Shown here in pieces: positions 26,357 to 36,072 of a DNA stretch of 64,000 bases (within the stretch, counting starts at the first letter, position 1; each line of letters starts with the position of its first letter). The DNA lies in the NCBI RefSeq assembly GCF_012033695.1, contig NZ_JAAVJI010000014.1:62001-126000 (forward strand), given 5' to 3'. The notes beneath the pieces were generated by a model that ran no database searches, had not been told where the DNA came from, and saw only the letters and a list, made by a program, of their open reading frames with translations. The translations under genes and the position numbers were made by a program. The stretch comes from Pseudomonas quercus (GTDB lineage: Bacteria > Pseudomonadota > Gammaproteobacteria > Pseudomonadales > Pseudomonadaceae).

Positions 26357-27130
26357 TTAAAATGCTGGCAGCACCGCACCCTTGTACTTTTCCAGAATGA
26401 ATTGCTTGAGCTCAGGGCTATGCAACGCCGCTGCAAGTTTCTGCATGGCAGGCGTGTCCTTGTTATCGGGGCGCGATACCAGAATGTTCACGTAAGGCGA
26501 GTCGTTGCCTTCTATCACCAGGGCATCGTGGGCCGGGTCCAGTTTGGCGTCTAGGGCATAGTTGGTATTGATCAGCGCCAGGTCTACCTGGGTCAGTACA
26601 CGCGGCAAGGTGGCTGCTTCCAATGCACGGATTTTGAGGTCCTTAGGGTTTTCGATGATGTCTTTCGGGGTCGCGAGGATATCCCGAGGGTTTTGCAGTT
26701 TGATCAGGCCCGCTGCCTGCAGTAATAGCAACGCACGGCCGCCGTTGGTGGCATCGTTGGGAATCACCACATTAGCGCCACCTGGCAGTTCGTCCAGTTT
26801 CTTGTACTTGTTTGAATACGCCCCCAACGGCTCCAGGTGTACGCCGGTCACGGCCACCAGGTTGGTGCCCTTACCATTGTTGAACTCGTTCAGGTACGGC
26901 TGGTGCTGGAAGAAGTTGGCATCCAGGCGCCCTTCCGCTACTTGAACGTTGGGCTGTATGTAGTCGGTGAACACTTTAATGTCCAGGTCCACACCCTCTG
27001 CCGCCAAGGCAGGCTTCACGAACTCGAGAATCTCGGCGTGGGGCACAGCGGTAGCGGCCACGGTAAGGGTGTCATTGGCCTGAGCGGCCAGGCTGAATAC
27101 GGCAGCAAAGGCGACCAACAGTTTTTTCAT
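26357..27130 (-). CDS. metQ: D-methionine ABC transporter, substrate-binding protein
   Basis: 257 residues, NlpA/MetQ family. Signal peptide about residues 1-19 (SLAAQA) without a lipobox Cys, so it is soluble in the periplasm rather than a lipoprotein as in E. coli. Typical blocks: AAATAVPHAEILEFVKP (in part), DYIQPN, DANFFQHQPYL and IPNDATNGGRAL. Last gene of metN-metI-metQ. Converges with senC six bases away. Confidence 0.95.
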   Translation of the reverse strand: MKKLLVAFAAVFSLAAQANDTLTVAATAVPHAEILEFVKPALAAEGVDLDIKVFTDYIQPNVQVAEGRLDANFFQHQPYLNEFNNGKGTNLVAVTGVHLEPLGAYSNKYKKLDELPGGANVVIPNDATNGGRALLLLQAAGLIKLQNPRDILATPKDIIENPKDLKIRALEAATLPRVLTQVDLALINTNYALDAKLDPAHDALVIEGNDSPYVNILVSRPDNKDTPAMQKLAAALHSPELKQFILEKYKGAVLPAF

Positions 27131-27173
27131 GATGCAACTCCTGTGCGCGACCAAGGTTACGGCGCGCTACTAC

Positions 27174-27836
27174 TCATTTACGGGAATAATGAACCACCAG
27201 GCGATCGCCAATGGTTTGCAGCACCTGTACCAGCACGATCAACAGCAGCACGGTGACAACCATCACGTTGGTCTGGAAGCGCTGGTAACCGAAACGGATG
27301 GCCAGGTCACCCAGCCCGCCAGCACCCACCAGCCCGGCCATCGCGGTATAGGACACCAGCGTGATGGCAGTGACGGTAATCGCGGCAAAAATGCCAGGCC
27401 GGGCTTCCGGCAACAGGGCGTTGAGAATGATCTGCCATGTGGTGGCGCCCATGGACTGGGTAGCCTCGATGATGCCGCGGTCCACCTCTCGCAGCGCGGT
27501 TTCCACCAGCCGGGCAAAAAAGGGCGTGGCGCCGATGACCAGCGGCGGGATCGCCCCAGCGATGCCCAGTGACGTGCCGGTAATCAGGATGGTCAGCGGG
27601 ATCATCACAATCAAAAGGATAATGAACGGCAAGGACCGCAACACGTTTACGACCAGCGATAGCAAGGCATAGACCTTGCGCTGTTCGAACAGCTGACGGG
27701 GGCTGCACAGGAACAGCAACACGCCCAGGGGCAACCCCAACAGTACCGTGAACAGCAGAGAACCGCCCAGCATGAGCAGTGTGTCGACGGTAGCCAGCCA
27801 GATATCGGCCCAATCGATGTTAGCGAAGAATTCCAT
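27174..27836 (-). CDS. metI: Methionine ABC transporter, permease
   Basis: 220 residues with five predicted membrane helices. The EAA loop that contacts MetN is EATQSMGATTWQIILNALLPEA (shown in part as EATQSMGA). The start overlaps the metN stop (TGATG), so the two are coupled. Inner membrane. Confidence 0.95.
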   Translation of the reverse strand: MEFFANIDWADIWLATVDTLLMLGGSLLFTVLLGLPLGVLLFLCSPRQLFEQRKVYALLSLVVNVLRSLPFIILLIVMIPLTILITGTSLGIAGAIPPLVIGATPFFARLVETALREVDRGIIEATQSMGATTWQIILNALLPEARPGIFAAITVTAITLVSYTAMAGLVGAGGLGDLAIRFGYQRFQTNVMVVTVLLLIVLVQVLQTIGDRLVVHYSRK

Positions 27837-28843
27837 CAGCGCAGCACCTCCATATGAACGTCTGCCTGGGTGAAGCGAGCGAAGGCTGCGTCCATGTCAC
27901 CTCCGGTAATCGCCAGAGTAAGCTGGCCGTAGGGCGCATCTTTGATACGGTCGATGCGGCCGGCCAGGATGCTGTAGTCCACGCCTGTTTCACGGGCGAC
28001 GGTGCCTAGCAGCGGCGCGTAGGTGGCATCGCCCTGGAAAGTCAGGCGCACGATGCGCCCTGGAACATGTGCAAAATCGTCGCGCTGTTCGCTTTCATCG
28101 ACCTGCTCGTCTTCCTGCACAAACCGTTTGGTAGTGGGGTGCGTTGGGTGCAGGAACACCTGGGCCACAGGCCCCTGCTCTACGATACGGCCAGCATCCA
28201 TGACGGCCACCTGGTCGCATACGCGGCGTATTACATCCATTTCGTGAGTGATCAGCACAATGGTGAGGTTCAGCTCACGGTTGATCTCGGCCAGCAGGCG
28301 CAGTACCGACGCCGTGGTTTGAGGGTCCAGGGCGCTGGTAGCCTCGTCACATAGCAGTATCTTGGGTTCGGTCGACAAAGCACGGGCAATGCCGACACGC
28401 TGCTTCTGCCCGCCAGATAGCTGGGCCGGGTATTTGCGCGCGTGTTCGCTCAAGCCCACCCGAGCCAGCAGGCTCGCGACTCGCTTATCGATATCGGCCT
28501 CCGACAGCTGGCCGGCCAGGCGTAACGGCAACGCAACATTGTCTGCGACAGTCTTGGACGCCAGCAGGTTGAAGTGCTGGAAGATCATGCTCACTTGTTG
28601 GCGAAGTTGCCGAAGGCGGTCGGGTCGGTACGCTGTCACGTCCTCGCCATCAATGAAAATGGTCCCGCCACTGGGCTGTTCCAGGCGATTTATCAGCCGT
28701 AGCAATGTGCTTTTGCCGGCGCCGGAATGGCCGATAAGGCCAAATACCTGGCCGGAAGGAATCACCAGCCGGGTGGCATGAAGGGCGGGAATGTCCCTGC
28801 CTGCTACCCGGTAGGTCTTGTGGACGTCTTGAAACTCGATCAC
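27836..28843 (-). CDS. metN: Methionine ABC transporter, ATPase
   Basis: 335 residues, GTG start. Walker A GHSGAGKST, signature LSGGQKQR, Walker B ILLCDEATSALD, switch His in LITHEMDVI. The C-terminal NIL domain (about residues 260-335) binds methionine and inhibits transport when the cell is replete. First gene of the operon; the 236 bases upstream are shared with katE. Confidence 0.95.
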   Translation of the reverse strand: MIEFQDVHKTYRVAGRDIPALHATRLVIPSGQVFGLIGHSGAGKSTLLRLINRLEQPSGGTIFIDGEDVTAYRPDRLRQLRQQVSMIFQHFNLLASKTVADNVALPLRLAGQLSEADIDKRVASLLARVGLSEHARKYPAQLSGGQKQRVGIARALSTEPKILLCDEATSALDPQTTASVLRLLAEINRELNLTIVLITHEMDVIRRVCDQVAVMDAGRIVEQGPVAQVFLHPTHPTTKRFVQEDEQVDESEQRDDFAHVPGRIVRLTFQGDATYAPLLGTVARETGVDYSILAGRIDRIKDAPYGQLTLAITGGDMDAAFARFTQADVHMEVLR

Positions 28844-29079
28844 GGGTCACCTGCGTGCCACGCACCAACGGTGCGCATGGGGGCGGTTGGCCAAAACCGC
28901 GTATTTTAGCCTGAGCATGGCGCCGGCTTCAGTATTTCTTTCGTAACCATTTGCCGCAGTGATGGACTGCATTTCAACGGAACGGTCACGCGCGCGCCGA
29001 GTCACTAACCAACGAGCCACCGTGACCACGAGTGTTGCGTGCCCTGAACGGGCCGCTGCCTGCTAGGAGAAAAGCCAAC

Positions 29080-31206
29080 ATGGCAAACGAAACGAAAATG
29101 CCAAGCGAGATGGCAGGAACCGATACCCCAGACCGCGCCAATACCAACGAAAAACTTGAAGCGCTGGAAACCTTCCGCTCCGATGCCACAGGCCAGGCGC
29201 TACGCACCAACCACGGTGTGAAAATCAGCGACAACCAGAATACGCTGCGCGTGGGCGCGCGTGGCCCCTCGCTGCTTGAAGACTTCATCATGCGCGAGAA
29301 GATCACTCACTTCGACCATGAGCGCATTCCAGAGCGCATTGTGCATGCGCGGGGCACGGCAGCCCACGGCTACTTCGAAACCTACGAAGACCATGGGGCG
29401 CTGTCCAAAGCCGGCTTCCTGCGCAACCCAGAGAAAAAGACGCCTGTATTCGTACGTTTTTCTACCGTACAAGGCCCTCGCGGTTCGGGCGACACCGTGC
29501 GCGATGTGCGCGGTTTCGCGGTGAAGTTCTACACCGACGAAGGTAACTTCGACTTGGTGGGCAACAACATGCCCGTGTTCTTCATCCAGGACGCTTTCAA
29601 GTTCCCAGACTTCGTACACGCCGTGAAGCCTGAGCCACACAACGAAATCCCAACAGGTGGCTCTGCACACGACACCTTCTGGGACTTCGTATCCCTCGTG
29701 CCTGAGTCCGCGCACATGGTGGTCTGGGCAATGTCCGACCGGGCCATTCCGAAAAGCCTGCGCACCATGGAAGGCTTTGGTATCCACACCTTCCGCCTGA
29801 TCAATACCGAAGGCAAAGCCGTCTTCGTCAAGTTCCACTGGAAGCCTGCCCAAGGCGTGTGCTCCCTGGTGTGGGACGAGGCCCAGAAGCTGGCAGGCAA
29901 GGACACTGACTACCACCGTCGGGACCTGTGGGAAGCTATCGAAATGGGCGACTACCCAGAATGGGAACTGGGCGTTCAGATCGTGCCGGAAGAAGACGAA
30001 CACAAGTTTGACTTCGACCTGCTGGACCCGACCAAGATCATCCCGGAAGAACTGGTCCCTGTTACCCCGCTAGGCAAAATGGTGCTCAACCGCAACCCGG
30101 ACAACTACTTTGCTGAAACCGAGCAGGTTGCGTTCTGCCCGGGCCACATCGTGCCTGGCATCGATTTCACCAACGATCCTTTGCTGCAGGGCCGTCTGTT
30201 CTCCTACACCGATACTCAGATCAGCCGCCTGGGCGGGCCGAACTTCCATGAGATCCCGATCAACCGCCCCGTGGCCCCTAACCATAACGGCCAGCGTGAC
30301 GGCATTCATCGCATGACCATCGACCGTGGTCGTGCTTCCTACGAGCCTAACTCCATTGACGGCGGCTGGCCGAAGGAAACCCCGGCAGCTGCGGAAAATG
30401 GCGGGTTCGAGACCTACCAGGAGCGCGTGGAAGGCCATAAGGTTCGCGAGCGCAGCGAGTCGTTCGGCGACCACTTCTCCCAGGCACGGTTGTTCTTCCA
30501 GAGCATGAGCGAGCCTGAGAAAGAGCACATCATTGCCGCTTACAGCTTTGAGTTGGGCAAGGTAGAGCGTGAGTTCATTCGCGCCCGTCAAGTCAACGAG
30601 ATCCTGGCCAACATCGACCTCACGCTGGCCAAGCGCGTTGCTGAAAACCTGGGCTTGCCCGCGCCGACAGCAGGTACTGTGGACGTGAAGGAGCAGACCC
30701 TCAAGGACTCTCCAGCACTGAGCCAAATGAACCTGCTGGTAGACAACATCAAAGGCCGCAAGGTCGCGGTGCTGGTAGCCGATGGGGTGGATGAAAAAGC
30801 GGTGGAGTCGGTGAAAGCTGCTCTGAAAGCTGAAGGTGCTCATGCCAAGGTGCTGGGGCCAACCTCTGCACCCGTCAAGACCGCCGGTGGTGCCACACTG
30901 CCTGTGGACGCGTCCATGGAAGGCTTGCCATCCATCGCCTTTGACGCGGTCTGGATTCCGGGTACTGACAAGTCAGTCAAGGCCATGAGCACCAATGGTG
31001 TGGCTTTGCACTATGTGCTGGAAGCTTACAAACACTTGAAAGCCATTGGTGTATCCGACCAGGCCAAGGCCTTGATCGAGCAGTTGAAGCTGGAAGAGGA
31101 TGCTGGCCTGCTGATCGGTGATGGCAAGGTGGCGGATTTCATCACTGCCATCAAGCAACACCGCGTATGGGCTCGTGAGCCTAAGGCAAAGGCGATACCT
31201 GCCTGA
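29080..31206 (+). CDS. katE: Large-subunit catalase, HPII type
   Basis: 708 residues, clade II monofunctional haem catalase. The active-site His lies in ERIVHARGTAAHGYFE, and the proximal Tyr in GRLFSYTDTQISR. A DJ-1/PfpI-like domain forms the last 150 or so residues (KVAVLVADGVDEKAV), which is diagnostic for large-subunit catalases. The start MANETKMPSEMAG is chosen for its AGGAG site; the longer frame is unlikely. Usually RpoS-dependent in related bacteria. Confidence 0.95.
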   Translation: MANETKMPSEMAGTDTPDRANTNEKLEALETFRSDATGQALRTNHGVKISDNQNTLRVGARGPSLLEDFIMREKITHFDHERIPERIVHARGTAAHGYFETYEDHGALSKAGFLRNPEKKTPVFVRFSTVQGPRGSGDTVRDVRGFAVKFYTDEGNFDLVGNNMPVFFIQDAFKFPDFVHAVKPEPHNEIPTGGSAHDTFWDFVSLVPESAHMVVWAMSDRAIPKSLRTMEGFGIHTFRLINTEGKAVFVKFHWKPAQGVCSLVWDEAQKLAGKDTDYHRRDLWEAIEMGDYPEWELGVQIVPEEDEHKFDFDLLDPTKIIPEELVPVTPLGKMVLNRNPDNYFAETEQVAFCPGHIVPGIDFTNDPLLQGRLFSYTDTQISRLGGPNFHEIPINRPVAPNHNGQRDGIHRMTIDRGRASYEPNSIDGGWPKETPAAAENGGFETYQERVEGHKVRERSESFGDHFSQARLFFQSMSEPEKEHIIAAYSFELGKVEREFIRARQVNEILANIDLTLAKRVAENLGLPAPTAGTVDVKEQTLKDSPALSQMNLLVDNIKGRKVAVLVADGVDEKAVESVKAALKAEGAHAKVLGPTSAPVKTAGGATLPVDASMEGLPSIAFDAVWIPGTDKSVKAMSTNGVALHYVLEAYKHLKAIGVSDQAKALIEQLKLEEDAGLLIGDGKVADFITAIKQHRVWAREPKAKAIPA

Positions 31207-31230
31207 TGCTGGTTAACCAGTAGCCTGTAG

Positions 31231-31253
31231 AAAGGGACCTTCGGGTCCCTTTT
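31231..31253 (+). terminator. Bidirectional terminator after katE
   Basis: AAAGGGACC-TTCG-GGTCCCTTTTC: a 9-bp stem counting the A/T ends, with a stable TTCG tetraloop and T-runs on both strands. It separates katE from the convergent lipoprotein gene. Confidence 0.88.
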
Positions 31254-31283
31254 CTATGGGCAAACGTTAACGTAGCGGCTGGC

Positions 31284-31985
31284 TCAGCGCTTGGCTGGGC
31301 TGAGGATAACCGTGGCGGGCTGGCGTTTTTCGAGGCGGTGGCTGAGCTTCCACTGCAAGCCTGGTGCGCGCTGGGCGACACGCTTGCGGAGCAAGGTTTC
31401 GAGCCATGGAATGTCGGCTTCCCGTGGGGCCTGCACAACAACATCGCATTGGAAGTTCACGATATCAGTTGTGAGGTCGTCCAGTTGTGCCCATAACTGC
31501 CGCTGGTTTCGCGTAGCCAGGACAATGGGCGTATTTGCCGCATCAGGGTCGACTACCCGAGCAACAGGCTTGGCTTCTGCTGCCCGCAATGCCGCTTCGG
31601 CCTTTTCCAGCTCAGCCTTGCGTGCCTGTGCAATAGCGCCATTTACCCCGCCGGTCAGCGCCGGTGCCTGGGGCATCAATGAGCGCGCCCGTGCCAGCGC
31701 GGTGGCAGCAGCGTTCACGTCGCCTTTCTGCAACATGAGCTGGCTGCGCTTAAGGTAGGCTTCGGCCAGTTGCCGCTGAAGGTTCTCCAACTGAGGATCA
31801 TTGGGTGCCTGTGCTTGCATGGCCGCAAGCTGAGCTTCGGCGGTCACCAGTTCGTTGCGGGTGATACTCTGCTGGAGCATGCCCGCCACGCTAGGCGGCG
31901 GCGGTTGAACGGGTGCGCTCTGGCATCCGGCAAGCACCAGCGAAAACGTTGCAATCAGCAGACAACGACACGTAAAGGGCTGCAT
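31284..31985 (-). CDS. Predicted lipoprotein beside the zinc locus (PA5502-like)
   Basis: 233 residues. Lipobox VLAGC near residue 20 with Gln-Ser after the Cys, so probably outer membrane. Mature part: a helical, alanine- and glutamine-rich region (about residues 30-140) with two TPR-like helical hairpins, then a globular C-terminal region (LWAQLDDLTTDIVNFQCDVVVQ). No function known. Conserved downstream of znuB in pseudomonads, so possibly part of the zinc operon, 82 bases away. Confidence 0.72.
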   Translation of the reverse strand: MQPFTCRCLLIATFSLVLAGCQSAPVQPPPPSVAGMLQQSITRNELVTAEAQLAAMQAQAPNDPQLENLQRQLAEAYLKRSQLMLQKGDVNAAATALARARSLMPQAPALTGGVNGAIAQARKAELEKAEAALRAAEAKPVARVVDPDAANTPIVLATRNQRQLWAQLDDLTTDIVNFQCDVVVQAPREADIPWLETLLRKRVAQRAPGLQWKLSHRLEKRQPATVILSPAKR

Positions 31986-32067
31986 TGCGCCACTCTCTTT
32001 ATGGGCAAAATCGAGCAAGTTTACACGCCCGATGCCTGCCGGAAAAAGCCCTACGTGTACGCGCGTC

Positions 32068-32853
32068 TCATGTGCGCCTTGGCAGGGCATAACTGCACAG
32101 GAACAAAGCGCCTGCACACACTACGATCGAAGGCCCTGCCGGGGTGTCCTTGAACCAGGACATTGCCAGGCCCGCACCCACAGCTATGATGCCAAGTAGG
32201 CTTGCACCCAGGGCCATCTGCTCGGGTGAGCGAGCATGGCGCTGTGCTGCAGCTGCCGGGATGATCAGCAGCGATGTAATAAGTAGCACCCCTACGATCT
32301 TCATGGCCACGGCAATTACGATAGCGATCAACAGCATCAATGCAAGCCGCAGCGGCGCCACCGGCAACCCTTCCACCTTTGCCAGTTCTTCGTGAACCGT
32401 GATGGCGATCAAAGGGCGCCACAGCACGGCCAGCAGCCCAAGTACCAACGCGCTGCCGCCCAGAATCCAGTAAAGGTCTGTAGCGCTCATGGCCAGCAGG
32501 TCGCCGAACAGGTAACCCATCAGGTCAATGCGTACGTCACGCATGAAACTCAGTGCTACCAGGCCCAGTGAAAGCGTAGTAGGTGCCAGGATGCCCAGCA
32601 GGGTGTCCGAAGCGAGGGGCTGGCGCTGTTGCAACGTTACTAGCACAAGGGCCAGCAGCAGGCAGCCTACCGTGACGGCCAGTGCCGGGCTCACATCCAG
32701 TGCAAGGCCCAGCGCTACCCCTAGCAGGGCTGCGTGAGACAGGGTGTCACCAAAGTAGGCCATGCGCCGCCAGACCACGAAGGAACCTAGGGGGCCCGCG
32801 ACCACGGCAAGCGCCAGGCCAGCAGCCAGGGCATAGATCAGAAAGTCATCCAT
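32068..32853 (-). CDS. znuB: Zinc ABC transporter, permease
   Basis: 261 residues, ABC-3 family, seven to eight membrane segments. MDDFLIYALAAGLALAVVAGP marks the N-terminus (in part), and GDTLSHAALLGVALG is the conserved family block. Overlaps znuC by eight bases. The longer upstream frame lies inside znuC and is rejected. Confidence 0.95.
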   Translation of the reverse strand: MDDFLIYALAAGLALAVVAGPLGSFVVWRRMAYFGDTLSHAALLGVALGLALDVSPALAVTVGCLLLALVLVTLQQRQPLASDTLLGILAPTTLSLGLVALSFMRDVRIDLMGYLFGDLLAMSATDLYWILGGSALVLGLLAVLWRPLIAITVHEELAKVEGLPVAPLRLALMLLIAIVIAVAMKIVGVLLITSLLIIPAAAAQRHARSPEQMALGASLLGIIAVGAGLAMSWFKDTPAGPSIVVCAGALFLCSYALPRRT

Positions 32854-33619
32854 GGTTGCAATGAGTCCCATGTTGGTGGGCCTGCCCCTCGACCACTTCC
32901 CCATGAAGCGTGTGGGCATGGTCATGATGGTGGTGGTAGATAGCAAGGCCTGGGGCATGCTCGCCAAACAATTCGATGAAGGCCGGGTCACCACTGACTT
33001 GTTCAGGATGGCCTGAGCAACAGACATGGTGATTCAGGCAGACCACCTGATCAGTAGTGCTCATGACCAGGTGCAGGTCGTGGGACACCATCAGCACGCC
33101 GCACCCGTAACGGTCCCGCAGCCGGGTGATAAGCCCATACAGTTCGGACTGCCCAGCCACGTCCACACCTTGAACCGGCTCGTCCAGCACGAGCAGTTGC
33201 GGTTCGCGCAGCAACGCACGGGCCAACAGCACCCGCTGCATCTCGCCGCCAGAGATGGTTTGCACTGGCTTGTGGATCACCTGCGCAGCGCCGACTTCCT
33301 CAAGCGCAGCTTCTGCCTTGCTGCGACTTACGCCAGGTAGCAGGCGTAGAAAACGCAGGACTGACAGCGGCAATGTGGGTTCTACGACCAGTTTTTGCGG
33401 CATATAGCCGATACGCAGCCGGGGCTGGCGCCATACCGCACCGCTGGTGGGCTGCAATAACCCCAGCACGGCGCGCACCAGCGTGGTCTTGCCAGCCCCG
33501 TTGGGGCCAATCAGCGTTACGATTTCCCTAGGCCGCACCTGCAAATCGATACGCTCAAGCGTGGATTGGCCAGCGAAGGTGACGGATACCTGTTCCAGGC
33601 GGATAAGCGGGCTTGTCAT
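32846..33619 (-). CDS. znuC: Zinc ABC transporter, ATPase with His-rich tail
   Basis: 257 residues. Walker A GPNGAGKTT, signature ISGGEMQR, Walker B LLVLDEPVQGVD. The last 35 residues form an unusual metal-binding tail with the pattern HHHHDHAH and later HQHGTHCNH, which could sense or buffer zinc near the transporter. The start overlaps the zur stop (TGATG). Confidence 0.95.
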   Translation of the reverse strand: MTSPLIRLEQVSVTFAGQSTLERIDLQVRPREIVTLIGPNGAGKTTLVRAVLGLLQPTSGAVWRQPRLRIGYMPQKLVVEPTLPLSVLRFLRLLPGVSRSKAEAALEEVGAAQVIHKPVQTISGGEMQRVLLARALLREPQLLVLDEPVQGVDVAGQSELYGLITRLRDRYGCGVLMVSHDLHLVMSTTDQVVCLNHHVCCSGHPEQVSGDPAFIELFGEHAPGLAIYHHHHDHAHTLHGEVVEGQAHQHGTHCNHG

Positions 33620-34101
33620 CAGGCGGCCTTGCAGCTCGCGCACAGCCCAACAACCTCGACGGTCTGAGTTTCCACCGAGAAGCCTATGCCTGCGGCCCCT
33701 TGGTCGATCGCTTCGCTGATACCTGGGTTTTCCAGCTCCACGGCCACGTGGCAGGTACGGCAGATCAGGAACTGGCCCTGATGGCTATGCTCGGGATGGA
33801 TACAGCCAATGAACGCGTTGAGCGAGGCAATCCGATGCACCAGGCCGTTATCGAGTAGGAAGTCCAGTGCTCGATACACAGTAGGCGGGGCAGCCTTGCG
33901 GCCATCCTGTTCGCTCAGTACACCCAGGATGTCATAAGCACCCAATGGCCTGTGGCTTTGCCACACCAGTTCCAGCACCCGGCGCCGCAAAGCGGTCAGG
34001 CGCAGGCCTTTCTGTTCGCACAACACGTCCGCCTCTGCCAAGGCAGAATGGACACAGTGAGAATGGTCATGGGGGCGGTTGGCTAAAGGTGTAATAAACA
34101 T
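33619..34101 (-). CDS. zur: Zinc uptake regulator, Fur family
   Basis: 160 residues. DNA-binding winged helix (LTALRRRVLELVWQSHRPLGAYDIL, in part), then the dimer domain with structural-zinc CxxC pairs CRTC and CASC and sensor ligands in HPEHSHQGQF. The N-terminus is His-rich (HDHSHCVH), beyond the usual Zur start. First gene of zur-znuCB, so the repressor controls its own operon. Divergent from znuA. Confidence 0.95.
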   Translation of the reverse strand: MFITPLANRPHDHSHCVHSALAEADVLCEQKGLRLTALRRRVLELVWQSHRPLGAYDILGVLSEQDGRKAAPPTVYRALDFLLDNGLVHRIASLNAFIGCIHPEHSHQGQFLICRTCHVAVELENPGISEAIDQGAAGIGFSVETQTVEVVGLCASCKAA

Positions 34102-34127
34102 GAGCAGGGCACATCTGGTGGAGAGAC

Positions 34128-34140
34128 GTTATTATGTTAC
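34128..34140. promoter_or_regulatory. Candidate Zur box between zur and znuA
   Basis: GTTATTATGTTAC agrees with 9 of 12 defined positions of the Zur core GTTATAnTATAAC. It is the only such site in the 66-base gap and could control both directions. The match is imperfect. Confidence 0.5.
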
Positions 34141-34167
34141 CCCTTTCCACGGCTGAAGGTGCCTACC

Positions 34168-35088
34168 GTGTCCCGTCTTTTTTCATTGCTACTGTGTAGT
34201 GCGCTAAGCCTGGGCTTCAGCGCTGCGGCCTGTGCAGACCTCAAGGTGCTCACCAGCATCAAGCCGTTGCAGCTTATCGCCGCCGCCATTCAGGACGGCG
34301 TAGGCACGCCGGACGTGCTGCTGCCGCCAGGGGCCTCGCCTCATAACTACGCATTGCGGCCCTCAGAGGTACGCCGTGTGGGTAGCGCAAACCTGCTGTA
34401 CTGGATCGGCCCGGACCTTGAAGGTTTTCTACAGCGGCCACTGACTCAGCGCACCTTGCCCAGTGTGGCTGTACAGACGTTGCCAGGCCTGCATTTGCGT
34501 CATTTCGACGACCATGGGCAGGCCCATGACGAGGACAGCGACGAACACGACCACGATCACCGCCCCGGCTCACTGGATGCTCACCTATGGCTAGACCCAG
34601 CCAATGCCCAAGTGATTGCCACTAAAATGGCCACGGATTTCGCACAAGCCGACTCGGCCAACGCACAGCGTTATGAGCAGAACCTGGCCAGCTTCACCCA
34701 GCGCCTGGGTGAACTAGACACGCGTATCCGCCAGCGGCTGGCCGGCGTAGCGAATAAACCGTTTTTCGTATTCCACGAGGGGTTCGATTATTTTGAGCAG
34801 GCCTATGGGCTGAAGCACGCTGGTGTATTCACAGTAGGCGCCGAGGTGCAGCCAGGGGCCGCGCATGTGGCAGCCATGCGGGCGCGGCTGGCTGAAGCGG
34901 GTAAGAGCTGTGTGTTCAGTGAGCCACCCGCACGGCCACGGCTGGCAGATACGCTGACGGCTGGCCTGCCGGTTCGCCTGGCAGAGCTGGATGCACTGGG
35001 CGGTTTCGACGAGGCCACCCCTCAAGGCTATGAGCATTTACTCGAACGGCTTGCAGACGGCCTTGCTGGGTGCCTTGAAGCGCTTTAG
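34168..35088 (+). CDS. znuA: Zinc ABC transporter, periplasmic binding protein
   Basis: 306 residues, GTG start at 34168 behind AAGGTG; another GTG nine bases upstream is possible. Signal peptide about residues 1-24 (SAAACA). Zinc ligands: His near residue 57 (GASPHNYALRPSE), His in DAHLWLDPAN, His in FHEGFDYFE. Between the first two is the family's His/Asp-rich loop (DEHDHDHRPG), thought to capture zinc. The stop overlaps that of thrB by four bases. Confidence 0.95.
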   Translation: MSRLFSLLLCSALSLGFSAAACADLKVLTSIKPLQLIAAAIQDGVGTPDVLLPPGASPHNYALRPSEVRRVGSANLLYWIGPDLEGFLQRPLTQRTLPSVAVQTLPGLHLRHFDDHGQAHDEDSDEHDHDHRPGSLDAHLWLDPANAQVIATKMATDFAQADSANAQRYEQNLASFTQRLGELDTRIRQRLAGVANKPFFVFHEGFDYFEQAYGLKHAGVFTVGAEVQPGAAHVAAMRARLAEAGKSCVFSEPPARPRLADTLTAGLPVRLAELDALGGFDEATPQGYEHLLERLADGLAGCLEAL

Positions 35089-36035
35089 AGCGCAAACGGC
35101 AGCATCTGCGTGACCTGCTGACGTTGTGCAAGGCGGTGCTCGAATTCGGCGGGGTCATGAATCAGCACGTCACGGCCAGCGAAGGACTGTGCTGCGATCA
35201 GCCGGGACAGCCAGAACCGTACGCAAGCAATGCGCAGCATCACTGGCCATAGCTGCACCTCGGCCGGGGTAAAGCGCCGCTGGCGCGCATAACCGCCAAG
35301 CAACGCATTGGCCAATGCAGGCTGGAGGTGGCCATCGGCAGTGGAGCACCAGTCGTTCACGCTGATGGCCACGTCATACAGCATCGGGCCTGCGCTGGCA
35401 TTGTAGAAGTCGATCACGCCGGTCAGGTGCGTACCCTCGAACATAGCGTTATCCCGGAACAGGTCGCCGTGCAGGTTGGCCATGGGCAGCGCCAGTATGG
35501 CTTCACGGTGCTCGCGAATGTCGGCCAACGTGCCTTTCAACAGGTTGGCCTGGTCGGTCGCCATGCCCTGCATCAGTCGCTCACCTTCGTTAAGCATCCA
35601 GGTCATACCCCTGTCGGTACGACGGTGCAGGATACGATCACGCGTGGCCACATGAAGGTTGGCCAGGAAACCACCCAGCTCCGTACAGTGCTGGGCGTTG
35701 GGCGTGCCGATATGCTTGCCGGCCAGGCGTGGCTGCAACAGGGCCGGCTTGCCGGCGAGTTCGCGCAAGGCGATGCCATCCTTGCCTGCAATGGCAAAGG
35801 GCACCGGCAACTCGGCCTGGTGCAGCACTTCGAGCAGTTCGACAAAGAAGGGCAAGTCCTGGGTGGGGCCTCGCTCGACCAGGGTCAATACGAACTCGCC
35901 TTGCTCCAGGCTGACGAAAAAGTTGCTGTTCTCGGTGCCGGCCGCAATGCCTTGGAAGTCTCGCAGCCGGCCCAGGCCGTAGGCTTCAAGGAAGGTTTCC
36001 AGTTGTGGGCGCGACAGGGGGGTAAACACGGACAT
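35085..36035 (-). CDS. thrB: Homoserine kinase
   Basis: 316 residues, the aminoglycoside-phosphotransferase-fold type of ThrB found in pseudomonads, unlike the GHMP-type of E. coli. It phosphorylates homoserine on the way to threonine. The catalytic loop NLHGDLFRDN and metal site VIDFYNASAG are clear. Followed by the DUF2782 gene upstream on the same strand. Confidence 0.93.
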   Translation of the reverse strand: MSVFTPLSRPQLETFLEAYGLGRLRDFQGIAAGTENSNFFVSLEQGEFVLTLVERGPTQDLPFFVELLEVLHQAELPVPFAIAGKDGIALRELAGKPALLQPRLAGKHIGTPNAQHCTELGGFLANLHVATRDRILHRRTDRGMTWMLNEGERLMQGMATDQANLLKGTLADIREHREAILALPMANLHGDLFRDNAMFEGTHLTGVIDFYNASAGPMLYDVAISVNDWCSTADGHLQPALANALLGGYARQRRFTPAEVQLWPVMLRIACVRFWLSRLIAAQSFAGRDVLIHDPAEFEHRLAQRQQVTQMLPFAL

Positions 36036-36072
36036 GGGTCAAGGCCTAAGGGTTAAACAAGCGCGGGGCAGT

